64,000 bases of DNA from Triops longicaudatus (Eukaryota > Arthropoda > Branchiopoda > Notostraca > Triopsidae), in NCBI GenBank assembly GCA_022885665.1, contig JAGQDJ010000239.1, positions 1 through 64,000 of the forward strand. The letters are read 5' to 3'. Positions 43,700-55,894 of the stretch are shown in pieces. Below the pieces are notes generated by a model. It was not told where the DNA came from and did not search any database. It worked only from the letters and a program-made list of their open reading frames with translations. The position numbers and the translations under genes were made by a program. Every line of letters begins with the position of its first letter. The stretch's first letter is position 1.

Positions 43700-43772
43700 T
43701 ACCCCCGGCGGGACTCGAACCCGCAATCCCCGGCTTAGGAGGCCGATGCCTTATCCGTTAGGCCACGGGGGC
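43700..43772 (-). tRNA. tRNA-Arg(CCU): tRNA-Arg (anticodon CCU)
   Basis: The 73-nt minus-strand sequence folds as a cloverleaf. The acceptor stem GCCCCCG pairs with CGGGGGU (first pair G-U). The D arm reads GGCCTAACGGATAAGGC, the anticodon loop is CTCCTAA with anticodon CCT, and the T arm is GCGGGTTCGAGTCCCGC. The discriminator is A. No intron. The A box (TGGCCTAACGG) and B box (GGTTCGAGTCC) are intact, and a run of eight T (minus strand, about 43691-43684) ends transcription. Confidence 0.95.
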
Positions 43773-44612
43773 GCTTGTCAACGAGGGCGTACGAATGGTA
43801 CTAATACTAAATGACAACTTAGCTTCTTAAATTAAGCATAATTTCTCCCTTCCTGGATTATCCTCCACCGAAAATCAAATACATAAACAGACCAATTCTG
43901 TGAAATACAAAGTAGTTTGTTTGGAAGAGCAACTAGATGTTTTTCTAGTATTTTTGGCCAACGACGTTCCTGAGACAGCGTTTGTTTCCCTGTCTCTGCT
44001 GGGGTCTACAACTCCGGACTTACCACCATGTGAAAGGAACATATAAATTTGTCCACATGCAAGACTTTTCTGTATTGGATTTTAACTTCGAAATACAAGC
44101 ATAACGATCCGGCACTTCATGTGTCCCCGGGCTCGATTCTGTATTCTAACACCTACTTCACAGCTCCCATGACCAAAAAAAAAAAAAAAAAAAAAAAAAA
44201 TCTTCTATTAACAGTTCACTCAAAGTACTAAAAAATCTTCATTGCAATTTTGGTGGGCAAGTCCAATTTTACTTGAACAGGATTTTTCAAATTGCTTTTA
44301 TTGAAATTCCTTAATTATAACCTATTGAAATTAGTTACCTAATACAATAAATGCTCATGAACAGCACCATGTAGTTGAATCTAACACGCAGCAACTACCG
44401 TACTGCAATCACTTCATAAATTAACGCAACATTCACCAAACTAGTTTACAGTTTTAATTTATGTGCAGCGAAAGAAGCTGGTCCCCCTAGATAGTCTACG
44501 CTTCTTTTTATCATATTAGTATTGCAAAGCCTTAACACCATCTGTATTTCATGTTTGAAAATACGTTTATTAACCCTTTTTAAGTGTTTCGTTCCTGTTC
44601 CACTCTTAAACT
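43773..44612. other. Intergenic region between tRNA and TMEM120
   Basis: No gene is seen. It contains poly(A) at 44175-44200 and is otherwise AT-rich; the 3' end of TMEM120 transcripts probably lies here. Confidence 0.5.
44175..44200. repeat. Poly(A) tract
   Basis: 26 consecutive A on the + strand. It could mark a retroposon tail, but no gene body adjoins it. Confidence 0.8.
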
Positions 44613-46354
44613 TTACTTCTCCCCTGCATCTGATATTAATCTATCGTCTGACTGCACTTTTCGTTGCCTGACATTGTCACTGCTGTTCGCAGATGCATTG
44701 AACTCATTTCCTTTATCTTGACGACTAGAAGCTTGTTCCTCGTGATCGGATAAATGCGGCGTTGAGCGTCCTACGAGAAATTATAAATAAAAATAACACA
44801 TCGGGCATAAAAATAAAAATAAACAAAAATTCCTGTGAAGGCAGAACTAACGGCTTCGCAGAATTAAAGGCGTTCCTTACCGGAGAAACTTGTGCTCGTT
44901 AATCGGCTGCGCTTCGAATGGCTCCAGAAATATTTGTCCAGGGGTGTGAAGCGGTACTTGAGATTCATGCGATCTTGGAGTTTCTGCGGAATCACCAAAC
45001 TTGTCGTAATCGTATTGCCCAGGAAAAGTATGAGAAATACGATCGATAACGCTGGAACCTTTGCAAAACGAAATGTTACAAACCTCAATTCCGCAGTCAT
45101 TTCTGAGCTAGCATTACTTGCCAAACTGCTTCAGGATGAAAGGTGAGTTTGTACAAGCCCCAGGCATTGTATAACTCAAACAAATAGCCAACGTAAAGAA
45201 AAGGTAACAAGAAACTAAGTCCTCGCCACATCCATGAATGAAAGCCTTCGATCGTAATATCCATATCGTGACGTTTTCCCAAAGTCTTCAGCCGATACAA
45301 GCACCCTTGTTGGTACTTGAATTGTAAATACTGCACAAAACCTTTAACATGAGACAAGAAACAATGTTAATTGCATTTAAAAAAAATAAGATAGCACAGT
45401 GGTATCGTCAGTATAACTTACTTATATAGACGTAGAACCACATAAGTTGCTTGCGAAACTCGTGATACGTTGCAGAATCCGGCCAAGTTAAAAGAATGCC
45501 CGCCAAAACTGTGGATATGAAGTGATGCGCTCTCCACCAGCCTTTGATATGCGATCCGTTGACTTTTAATATCGATTCTCGAATAGTTAACGTACAATAA
45601 TACCAAACTGTCAGAAACATGAAGCTTAAATCCAAAACCCTATACAGAAGGTTGAAAATCATACATAAAAATTAAGCAACGATTGTCTTCAAAAGAAGAT
45701 TAACGAGCTCAATTATATTTTACCTATAACAAGTCATAAGATTAATGACTGAAAGGACCATGGCAATAGCGCTGAGAGCTAGCTTGAATTTCTCGTACTC
45801 ATCCTTGTATTTGAACCTAGAAATGAAAGAATTTTAGAGCAGTTAAAAAAAAAAGCTTTTAAGGGAGAGAATCTTACTTATCAGCTCTGTTGAGTATAGA
45901 AACGTTGACAGAGCCGAGGATAATTCGTAAATAAAATCCGTTCGGTTTTGGCAAGACTTCTTTCATTTCATTCAATTGCGCTTCTCTTCTCAGAATGTCT
46001 TTCTTTAAGCATTCTACCTTCTCTTTATCTTCGTCCTTGTCCGATTTAGCTCTAAAAACAGCTGCAATTAAACCCATTACGAAGGGAAACACTGATATTA
46101 CTTTTTGAGAGCGGTTTTAATCAATCCTAGTCTGTATTGCTGATGTTTAATATCTCCCATGCATTTCTGCTGTAAGCTGGTCAACTCCTCTAACTTTGTT
46201 ACGTACTTCTTATGCGTTGCCTAAAATTAAAGACGATTAAACTTTACAACGCAGCCCGCTAACAATACTTATTTACCTCAAGCGCTTTGTACTCATCTGC
46301 TAAGTCAAACCAATCTTTAATACAACTATCAATGTCACTAACAAGCAAATCCAT
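44613..46354 (-). CDS. TMEM120: TMEM120 family membrane protein (TACAN/NET29)
   Basis: Eight exons in transcription order: 46354-46277, 46220-46102, 46051-45878, 45816-45724, 45639-45422, 45341-45118, 45058-44881, 44770-44613. The total is 1242 nt (413 aa; human TMEM120A is 343). A coiled-coil N-terminus (about residues 10-110, many K/E and L) precedes six hydrophobic segments. Family-typical sequence includes RAHHFISTVLAGILLTWPDS, QFKYQQGCLYRLKTLGKRHDM and LYNAWGLYKLTFH. Vertebrate homologues sit in the inner nuclear membrane and ER, have a fold like fatty-acid elongases and bind coenzyme A. The C-terminus has a polar extension of about 60 residues after FWSHSKRSR, longer than in vertebrates. 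Confidence 0.93.
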
Positions 46355-46695
46355 CTTGGTTGAATTTCAACCCAAAACTGCTTCGCCCTAAAATTTATCT
46401 TAAACCAACATTATCGCCGACACTTGTGAACTTTGTTTACGTTAGCTTCCCCAAAACGCCGTTAAGCAGCACTGCTTTCGCTTTTTAAAAGTTGATACCT
46501 TTTTAAATTTTCATTATCAATTCAAACACCAGTCTGCTATCAACGTAAGTTTATCATCGCACAGGGTAAATTCCAATCAATAAATAAGACGGCTGACATC
46601 CTTGATAACCCAGTATATTTGCACTCTTCAAGCTAAAATATATATAGAAAAATCTGTACATCACAGATGTCAATAAAGCATCTTCCCGCCATTCC
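46355..46695. other. TMEM120 upstream region
   Basis: 341 bp between the TMEM120 start and the end of the next candidate gene. No feature beyond AT-rich promoter-like sequence is recognised. Confidence 0.4.
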
Positions 46696-47450
46696 CTACT
46701 CAGGTACCAAGGCAGGATTGTCAATACCCGAGACGCGCGCTAAATCATCGCTCGAATCTTCTTCGCTTGAGGACGAAACACTCTCTTGGTTTTGCAGTGT
46801 TGGCTCTAAGGAACAAAATCCATTAGGCTCCATTACTTTCTTCCCACTTAAAGTAATATTCAAGGATAACTGATATGACGAATTCTGATATTCTAAACCA
46901 ATGTAATGATAGCCAGACAATACGACATGGACCAAGCTGGACAATCAAATCTCATCGTCAATACCACTAACAACGAAAATATCAAGGTTCAGCAAGAAAT
47001 AATACATAAAAAATACAGCCTAGTTGGCTGTACCAAAACGAGCTCCACTTTTATTCTTAAATCTTCCATTAGCAAAAAAAGGTCTAACTTGCCTCTTAAT
47101 TATAATACAAAAGCACAAGAGACAGTCCACAGGACTGAACTTTGGAAGTTGAAGGGTAGACAGGGGGCTAGGAATCCGACTTCGACAATATTATCATAAA
47201 TCAAGGAAATAAATAAATACTCTTCAAATTCCATTTCCCCATGGAGCCAATTTTTACGTTCCCGAAAGGAAAACTTTAGGACATTTTTGTTTCTATAATA
47301 CACCAGAACTCCATTTCCGTTAACGCTTTTTCTCATATACTCTAATACGTTTCTTTTTCCCCCGAATATTTTAGAGCATGTACCCGTGTACAGTAACATA
47401 CCTTCAAGCGATACAAAATGGACTTCAAACGTGCCGCTCGTGGCCACCAT
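46696..47450 (-). CDS. Unidentified small gene candidate with acidic tail (exon structure incomplete)
   Basis: Two coding-like pieces. The 5' piece starts ATG at 47450, reads MVATSGTFEVHFVSLE, and meets a strong donor GAAG/GTATGT at 47402. The 3' piece follows an acceptor TTGATTGTCCAG near 46939 and reads LVHVVLSGYHYIGLEYQNSS, ending in an acidic serine tail (SVSSSSEEDSSDD) with a stop at 46696. The intron phases I tried do not join directly, so a middle exon is probable (candidate near 47230-47345, with YMRKSVNGNGVLVYYRNKN). I do not recognise the family. It lies in the same orientation as TMEM120 and SPNS. It may be a real small acidic protein or a chance assembly. Confidence 0.35.
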
Positions 47451-47593
47451 AATAGGTTACCAAATAAGTTTTTTTAAAAAAAAAAAAGATAACGAGCAAC
47501 AAAAATCCCCAAAACGAATTCGCTCCATCCGCAGCACAAAATCAAAGCGAGGTTATCACAAAAAATATGTTCCGAGTCTGAGCAAAACCACAA

Positions 47594-50500
47594 CTATGAC
47601 GTTATTGCAGGCATAGGCTCTTCTTCTTCTGGAGTCGAATCTCCACCCGCGTATAATCTTGCTCTTCGGTGGCACGGATCTTCTAAAGGAGTGGGGTTAT
47701 CTTCTTCTCCACCTACGAAATCATCACAATCCACGAGAAAGAAAAGACACAAAACAATACTCCATTAGCCCGAGACGGTACACGAAAAACTGTTAGAAAC
47801 GAATACTTCTAAAAGAAAAACGCTCACACACGAAAGCCAAATTTCACACAAAGCAGTCCAACTATGCTAGAGGCATAATGCGATTTGTACATTCATTAGC
47901 CAAGTCCAAACTTATTGCCCAGTCGATTTAAATTCGATATGGCAGAGAAACATTTTCGGGACAGTATTCATTGTCGCTGTTTTCAAGAACAAACTGAGTC
48001 CCCAAAAATATGAGTAAACTGCATTATGCCTGTACAGCCGACACTGTTAGTACTCATAGTTAGTAGCAATTGACAAAGCGGTGTTAATAGTTACGGAATT
48101 TTCATTTTTACAACTAACCTAGAACAACCGTAGTAGTGGTAGCAATAGAAGCTTGGGATGCTTTGATGGGCGTTTTGCATTCAAGGGGCATACCGTAATT
48201 GTTTTGCGCTATTTGCAATTCAGAAAAGCATTTTAATACTCAAGCGCTCACTCATTCTTAAAGAAAGAAAACAAGCAACAATAAAGAAACAAATATTTGA
48301 AAATAAGCAAAAAGAAGAGAATTTAACTATGCACAAATAAATAAAATGTAAGCCTTACAAAGTTCGTAACTGGTTGAAAAACGAGCGAAAGTGGTTGAAA
48401 AAAATGCAGCTAATGCCAAAAACTTGCAAATGTTTCACCTTGAGTCCTTATCACAACTTACTTTGCAGTGCTCGCGTGACCTTAGCTTTATCTTCTACGA
48501 GGTACCACGCTGACATCAGGAAGAAAGCTCCTCCGATAACCTCCACAAAGGCAGTGATAAAAAGGGCATATTGCAACGCAGTGAACTCCACATCTACGTT
48601 GTTTAAATCGATGCTCGATGACGAACAGTTCCATGGCATGGGAGTCGTGGGAGGTGGGTCGAATACAAGCGAGGATGTTGCTAAGCTTGCGTTTAGACTA
48701 GGCACCGGCATCATAGGAGCGGGAGCTTGAACATCAGGTTTCAACACCCGTTTCAAAATCTCAGAAACCTAGAAGAAAAAAATCGTTAATAATATTTCCT
48801 TGATTGCATGGTAACTTTACCTGTCCAATCAGGTACGGACTACCGGCATCTCCAAACGCATGGGATATTAAGATCTGGAAGGCTTCTGCTGTTGCTCTTC
48901 TCGTAGGAATCACAACATACTATAGACAATTCTTATCAATTTCCGGTGATATAGTAACAAATCTAAAAGCATGCACGAAAATACGAAGTACGCATTGAAA
49001 GCTTCCCAAACAAAGAAACCACAGTTTAAACGAATTTTAAAAATTAAACAGAAGACTAATTAAAACAAAACTAATTAACAACAGATTTTTTTTAGAAATT
49101 TAAGCTTAATTAAAAAATAGCGAAGAGCACCTTTCATGCATACAAGTAGACTTCAAGATAAACACTGGCTTCATAACAAAAAAAAAGGGAATTATTTCCC
49201 AGGAAGGGTATCAGTACTTACAAGGAGTATATCGGCAACAATGGCCCAGTTCAAATTAAGGAACAATTCTCCAAAGAAGACTAGGGTAAAGCAGGCCGGT
49301 GTGCTGATGGAGGCTACATACATGGAGGCGAGCATGAGGGGCGTGGACGCAAGCAGCCCAAAGGCACAAACCAAAGGATCTGCACGCGGATACCGCGTGC
49401 GTAACTTTTGGCCCAAAAACGAACCCAAGGGCACGCCCACTAATCCGGAGATCATCGTAATCAGCCCGAATATGTACGCCACACTACAAAATAGTTCACA
49501 AAACGAGAAAAAAAGACAAACGAAAATTCCCATTACGTCACACAAAAAAGACTAGACACCCAATACAAACAATGAAAAAACGTGATTCCAGAAAAAAAGG
49601 ACAACCGACTATTCACAACGTGAGACCTTACCAGCATCATTATTACCCTTGATTCAACCTTGAACGAGATACAGTAAGACGAAACTTTAGAACACAAGTT
49701 TACGCAAAAGAATGCCGAGGATTTGATAACCCGAGATAGCTCAAAACCTGAATTTCTTTATCAAAAACAAGGACCGAAAGAATGGTCGCTTTTTGACATT
49801 TACTCCATTTGTTCTCCATGAACCACGTACGTGTAGTGTCAATAAAAATCTGGTTTTGGGACGACGTAAGCTACGCAACTGTCAGAAGATAATATTGCCA
49901 GCAACGTAACGGCCATGAGGATCACATTTAAAATCACCCGTAAGCTGATCCCAACGTTTTATCGTTGCTCTGTCTTACCAGGAGAATATCTCCGCAAATG
50001 GCCCAGTTGAGGTTTAAACAAAACTGACCAAAGAAAGACAACGTGTAGGTGGCAGGCGTGTTGGTTCCCGCCATCACGAATGCAAAGTAGATGAATGGTA
50101 CAGATAAGAGCAATCCGATACCACAGACCAGCGCATCAGCCGTATCATACTTGACTCGTAGCTTTTGGCCAATCCAGGAACCACACAAGACGCCGGAAAT
50201 ACCTGCTATGATGGCTGTAGTGCCGAAAATCATGGAAACACTAACATGGAAGGAATGCGTTGTTTAGTATTCAAGTTTCCTCTCCTTCTTGTTGAAAGAG
50301 TGATCCCTGTACTGTTTAACACGAATGCAACTGAACCGTAACAGTTCCTGGAGACCCAAATTCAAGTTACCAACTTTTGAATTGAAGCACTAAAATTATA
50401 AGGAAAAACGTAAATAAATGTAAATTTAAGAAACTTACTCGTCCATGGAAACATTTTCTTGACCAGGTTGGTTTGCCAAGCCCAGAGTGATGAATTTCGG

Positions 50501-53500
50501 GCCCCACCATGCTAAAGCTCCAGCCACGAAAGCTACGCACATGGAAGCGATGGTAGATAGCATAAAACTCCGGCTAAAATTCAATAATTCAACAGAGGAC
50601 AGCTGTTTAAGTATCATTTAAAGCTTTTGCACGTGAATTTCCATACTTCTTGCATAGAGATTTGATATCAGCCCACCATGACGTGGGTTTCAGATGAGAA
50701 CCTTCACATTCTCCTCGCGGAGGATCGCGCATCACGAAAAGAACAAGAAGAACCGCAATGCCACCCAAAACTGGTGTCACTCGAAGTCCCCACTGCCACG
50801 TTTGGCCCAATTTGGCAAATTCAGAACCCACAATATACCCCAAACCACTACCAATTTAACATTTCATCAGTTTTACGATTAAACGTCCAAAATCAATAAA
50901 TATCTTATATTTGTTACCTGCCCACAGGAATAGCGAAGTAAAACAACGCCAGCATTTTCGAACGCATGTCTTTGACGAACAAATCACTAATAATGGTCGG
51001 AGCAATTGTAGAATAACTCGCTTCGCCAATACCCACCATTGCTCTCAAACCAATGAACAGATGAAAGTTCTGCAACACGATAAGAAACAAGTATTGAATA
51101 CGGGAGAAATAAGATGTCAAGTGTGAGCTATCTTGGAAAAGACAACTTCTTTCTGCACTTTTCAATTTACATGCAAAAACTGTACTACGATTCTATTAAA
51201 GGACTTTAATATTATCAGGTATTAACTATTAAAAGGAAAGCGATCAAAATAAAACGGAAACGAGGGATAAAGCATTTGAAACTCACACATACGACGAAAA
51301 CGTTAAGGCCCCGGTATACACAACCTTCAGCATGTAAAAACTAAATAAAAAATAGAGATATCGTTTCCTTCGGGGACGGCGGGTCTCTTATTGTAACTAA
51401 CAGCGAAGGTTGAATGAAGTCAAATACAAGCTCTGGATAGAGGCACATCCCATTATTGTCATTCAAAACCTTACACTTTCAGACGATGAACTTACACTAC
51501 AAATGTATGCTGACTGATTTCGTCTTCACGCCTTAAAGTAAAAATAAAAATAGACCCAGTGCATCAGTTTGCCTGCATGTCATTTTTCTGTATAATAAAA
51601 AAGTAGCAAAATTCAACCATTATTTACAAATTTCGTAAAAGCTTTTTGAAAAAACTCAAACCGGTGCACTAGACATCTACAACACCAACATTACTGCCAC
51701 AAGAGTTTCTTTACTTTTTTTTAACCATTTCCCAACATGCTGTCTGAAATTTCCCATGTTATTTTCTCACAAATGGTTTGTGTATACTGGGGTCTTAAAG
51801 CTGACTTAGTTATATAGACCCCACATTCTGGGCAAAACACCGAGAATATAACGGACTTATGGTCCTTTTGGTTTCATTCTAGTAAAGAAGAAGGATATTT
51901 TTTTTTTTTAAAAAAAAGGCAGAAGTATCTTACATCAGCAAAGGATCCCATTAATGTTGTCAGGCTCCACAAGAAAATGCCACAGGCCATTAAAGCTCTT
52001 CGGGAGTATCGGTCGCCCAAATAGCCAAACATTGGTGCAAAAACCATATAGGACAAAATAAATGCCGTTTGTAGCAAACCACCTTCCGTATCGCCGATGT
52101 TGTAGAAGCATTGAATGTCTGTCAGGATACCTGCACAGGTGAAGAGGAAATAATATATACGTGGGCTATTAAAGCCATACAAAATCTCGCGAGCCAGAAA
52201 GACACTAGAGGAATTCGGATTATTGTTACCAGCCCTCGTTCTCAGCTATTACTGATACAAAAGGATAGCTTACAAAGAAACAAAAGCTGGAGGAAGTAAT
52301 AGCTCAACAAAACTATTACAGCAACGACACACTTCGGCAGTGGCGTCACAGCTGTGCTTAAAATAATACAAATTTCTATAAGTGACAGGCTTTCTTGGCT
52401 CCAAGATAAACGTCAAGGAGTTTTTGGCACCTGAGCCGATTGCAATACCACGTCGCCTGATCCCACAACGTGGATTTGTTTGCGCGTATTTTTAACCCTT
52501 CCCTCGTCTTTTGCGCGTACACTTAGGTCTGCATACCTCTCCGAAAAAGAGAATATTCTTCGACTTACACAAAACAATATTACATCTAGACCAATCCTGA
52601 GGTATAATATTACGAAAAAATTCATTACGACTAGTTTAAATTATCAAAACCTACATAGGAAATGTAACTGGAAATACAAATATTGTCATGTGCGATTTGT
52701 ACTGTTTTATAACCAAGTTCTTAATCACTTTACTACAAAATGACGGAAGATTTGACAAAAGTACTTCATGTGAAAATCAAAGTTATTTTTAAATAGAAAC
52801 ACTTAGCTAGCAAACATGTCGAGGCCAATTTTGAGCTAATCAGTCTGTCGCTTTGTGCTATAGCTATTTATCAGTTCACGTGAACTGGCACACAATGCCG
52901 GATTATTAAGTTAGCTACTACTTTCAGAAAGGTAAAAAAAAAAACAGACAGATAGCATACAAAATACATAAGATAATATTTGTAGCACGCGGTTTGTTAA
53001 GGGAAAGTGAATCAAACAGGACTAAACAGGCCAAAACTGTTTTCCTGATGGAATTGTAGCTTTTTCCGGTTTCAACACCACCGGTAAGCCTAGTTCGCGT
53101 AATTCGTACAGAAAATGAGGTGTCGGATAGATTTCTTGACTGAACATGCTGACGAATAACTTGTTTGAACTGTTTTGGGTCATAAACATGCGAAGAACCG
53201 CATTAAGCCGCCTTCTTCTTTACATTTTCTTGACTTCCCAGGTTTTCGGCAAGGAAGGCCATGCGACTCGCGTGTACGAAGATTATTTAAAGGCTTTGTA
53301 GCTGTACGATGAAAAAAACTTTTCGTACGATGGAAAAACAAACACAATACTCTACACTTTCAACTTAAGACAAACTGTGCTAAGTGTTTTCGCATTTCTG
53401 GTCAAAGCTCTTAATTATGCCTATTGTGTGTTTCAGCGCCTTCCAAACCTGGACTTGAATACCGAAAATCGACTAGCTATTAATTTTTTAAAAGAAAAAT

Positions 53501-54073
53501 ACGGTAATTCTACACTTGGTATACAATTTCTTCGCTTTTTCTTGTAGTATTTTGCCTGTAATTGGTAGACAGGACTTCCTAATATGCGGATTTCGTATGC
53601 TGAGCTAATATTCTGGAGACTTCTAGTGTAAAGAATCTTTCCTGTGGTACAGCTATGAATTTGCCCTTTTCTTTCGATTTAATCATATAAATACCGAACG
53701 CCACTTATCCTGAAAAGCTGACTGGTGACTTAAAGGGTACGAGAATGGTGATTTGAAAAGTTCCAACAAACTGTTTACCCGCTAAGGTGAATCTGTCCAT
53801 GTAGTTGATGAGATTGACAAAGCAGAGAATCGTGACTGTAATGATTTCTGAGCGGGTGATTTTCCGATCCGGCTCTTGGAAATCTTCCGTAGAAGCGGAC
53901 TCAGGTGTTCCGAGGCCTTTTTCACCATCACGAGAGCTGTTGTTTGGTTTATAATCCACCATCATTGGTCCTGTATGTTGTGCTAATCCACTGTTGCTAA
54001 ACTCTTCATGCCGGATCAACTCCTGGCGAGAACTGTTGGCCCGGATGCCGCCTGTACTTGAAGTCGTGGCCAT
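47594..54073 (-). CDS. spns: Spinster-family transporter (SPNS) with an alternative exon pair
   Basis: Exons in transcription order: 54073-53779, 52130-51934, 51069-50918, 50847-50647, 50573-50439, 6a 50240-49979 or 6b 49483-49222, 48919-48821, 48768-48462, 48208-48119, 47712-47594. With one exon 6 this is 1857 nt (618 aa). NLINYMDRFTLAG begins TM1, and GLLQTAFILSYMVFAPMFGY and LGDRYSRR form the MFS signature loop. VGIGEASYSTIAPTIISDLF is the Spinster hallmark. MFS carriers of this family move lysophospholipids or sphingosine-1-phosphate, often from lysosomes. A long non-conserved N-terminus and an extended outer loop before the last helix are seen. ATG chosen at 54073; a CTCTTG codon upstream is not a start. 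Intron 1 is about 1.6 kb. Confidence 0.93.
49222..49483 (-). other. SPNS alternative exon 6b
   Basis: 262 nt, acceptor ATTTTGTAG, donor GTAAGT. It begins VAYIFGLITMISGLVGVPLG and ends LNLNWAIVADILL. It matches exon 6a at about 46 of 87 residues by hand alignment, with the same length and phases. Confidence 0.85.
49979..50240 (-). other. SPNS alternative exon 6a
   Basis: 262 nt, acceptor CCATGTTAG, donor GTAAGA. It begins VSMIFGTTAIIAGISGVLCG and ends LNLNWAICGDILL. It is the upstream partner of 6b; 495 bp separate them. Confidence 0.85.
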
Positions 54074-55045
54074 GTTTCTCGGTAGCAAGAGAGGCAGGCA
54101 AAACGTTCAAAGGTTTAAACTCTAGCAGCCAACGAAATTATGGCTCAGATTGAGTTACAAAAGGTTAATACACCCTTCTAATCAGTTTGCTGACTCCCAC
54201 GAATCCAAGCTGACAATGCAAACGTTTCTGCCCTACAAACGAAAGCCAACGAGATATAGTCGAGACGTCAGGAAGATTTATAGCGGAAGAGGTTTTGTTT
54301 CTTTTGTACTTACTTTGATAAATAAAATCTTCTATCCACTTGTATTTCGATCAACACACCCTTGCACTACCTAACGTTTCGTTTACCTCACTCTCTTACG
54401 AACTGACTGCCCCAAACTAGTGGCAAAACCCCGCCCACCAAGCTCACGCGGTTTTCCCTGCCGGCTAATAAGAATGCAGACTGCTGTGACGTAAACAGTT
54501 CGTCGTACGATGACAAGCCTAGTCAAAATTAGCTAAACTCAAACTTCTAGCATCTCAGTTTTGAAGTCTGTTTAAATAAATATATTCTGATTTATAAATA
54601 GTGTTGGAAGCGAACTGAAAATTTTCAATAAAGTTCATTCATAACGGGAATGCGGTTAATTTATCGATCGCCTGACGCAATAGTTAACCGCCGGTGACCT
54701 CAGTGGTGTGCCTAGTTTACTACTAGGTACTAACTTTCTAAATATTCACCAGCAGTAGCACTTTCTGACTTAGATTTCTCTAAATGACTCCATTTTTCTT
54801 ACGCAAAAAAAATTACTTTACTCTAATACAGCAAAAAGCCCTTTAACTCTATTTATCTTTTCGGGCGGGAAACTCAAATTTTTCAAAATAGGTATCGGAA
54901 AATGAAGATGATATCGATTCTTAACATAAAAGCTCACGGAGAGGTTGCCATAGTAACATTATTCCAGTGATTGTGTAAATAAAAACATTACTATTTTTTT
55001 GCCTGCCAATTTTGTTCAAAGCGGTATCTTTTTGGATATGAGAGT
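54074..55045. promoter_or_regulatory. Divergent region SPNS / PHETA
   Basis: 972 bp between two head-to-head genes. TATCGATC (54662-54669) and TATCGATT (54912-54919) resemble the box seen before CARMIL and PRIM2. No other coding sequence is supported. Confidence 0.4.
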
Positions 55046-55894
55046 ATGAAACTTAATGAGAAGAACCTCATAGCATTCGCAGCTGCGAATACCCCCGTTG
55101 ATAAGGAGGGATGGCTTTTTAAGCGCGGCGACGTGAACCGGAGTTATGCTCGACGGTGGTTTGTTTTGAAAGGAAACTTGCTTTTTTACTTTGAGAAAAG
55201 TTCAGATAAGGAGCCCTTGGGCCTTATTATTTTAGAAGGATGTTCAATTGGTAACATTTTACGACTCTTTCCCTTAATCAAAACACTTAAAATATTGTGA
55301 CCAAACTAACTCTTATTACGTACTAGAGCTTTGCGAAGAGGAAGATTCCTTTTGCTTTCAAGTGGCCTTTCATGGAGCCGGGGATCGTACTTATGTCCTG
55401 TGTGCAGAGAGCCAAGATAGTATGGAATCATGGATGAAAGCCTTGGCATGTGCCTCAATTGATTATATACAACTCCGGGTGGCAGATCTCCAACGACAAG
55501 TGGACGAACTCACCGGTAAACGGATTGAAACCGAAAAGATGTCTCATAGTCCGTTTTGGGTGTCGCATGCTTAAATGTTGTTTGGTCCGGTTTTGTAGAA
55601 ATTGAAAAAATGCAACAACTCCAATCGCTCTCGCTCCTGCAGGACGACACGCCGACTTCCGTGGCTGCCGTCAATTCTGTTCCTCTGCCGCGACCAAGAA
55701 TTAACCCTTTTAACATCGAAGCCAAGTCCACAGTATTAACACGTCACGTAGCCAGTGCAAACGGGAACACACCAATGATCATGATTGCTCGCCCGAAAGT
55801 ATTTGCCGAGTTGCATGAGATGTATGGAAGCTCAATCAAAAGATTAAGGGCCGCCTGGATCGCCAATCAAGCCCAAAATTTAATTGCACTGTGA
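55046..55894 (+). CDS. PHETA: Sesquipedalian / PHETA family PH-domain protein
   Basis: Three exons: 55046-55250, 55327-55515, 55599-55894; 690 nt (229 aa; human PHETA1 is 249). A PH domain spans about residues 17-112 (KEGWLFKRGDVNRSYARRWF, VLKGNLLFYFEK, then ESWMKALACAS). A coiled coil (VADLQRQVDEL) follows, and then RINPFNI. The F&H motif FAELHEMYG is at residues 200-208. In vertebrates the F&H motif binds the ASH-RhoGAP region of OCRL/INPP5B and the protein works in endosome recycling. Both domains are intact. Confidence 0.93.

Noticed and set aside
47100..47450. Single 116-codon minus-strand ORF read as one exon
   Set aside because: It contains a strong GAAG/GTATGT donor early on and its 3' part is AT-rich, so the piece after 47402 is more likely intronic in part.
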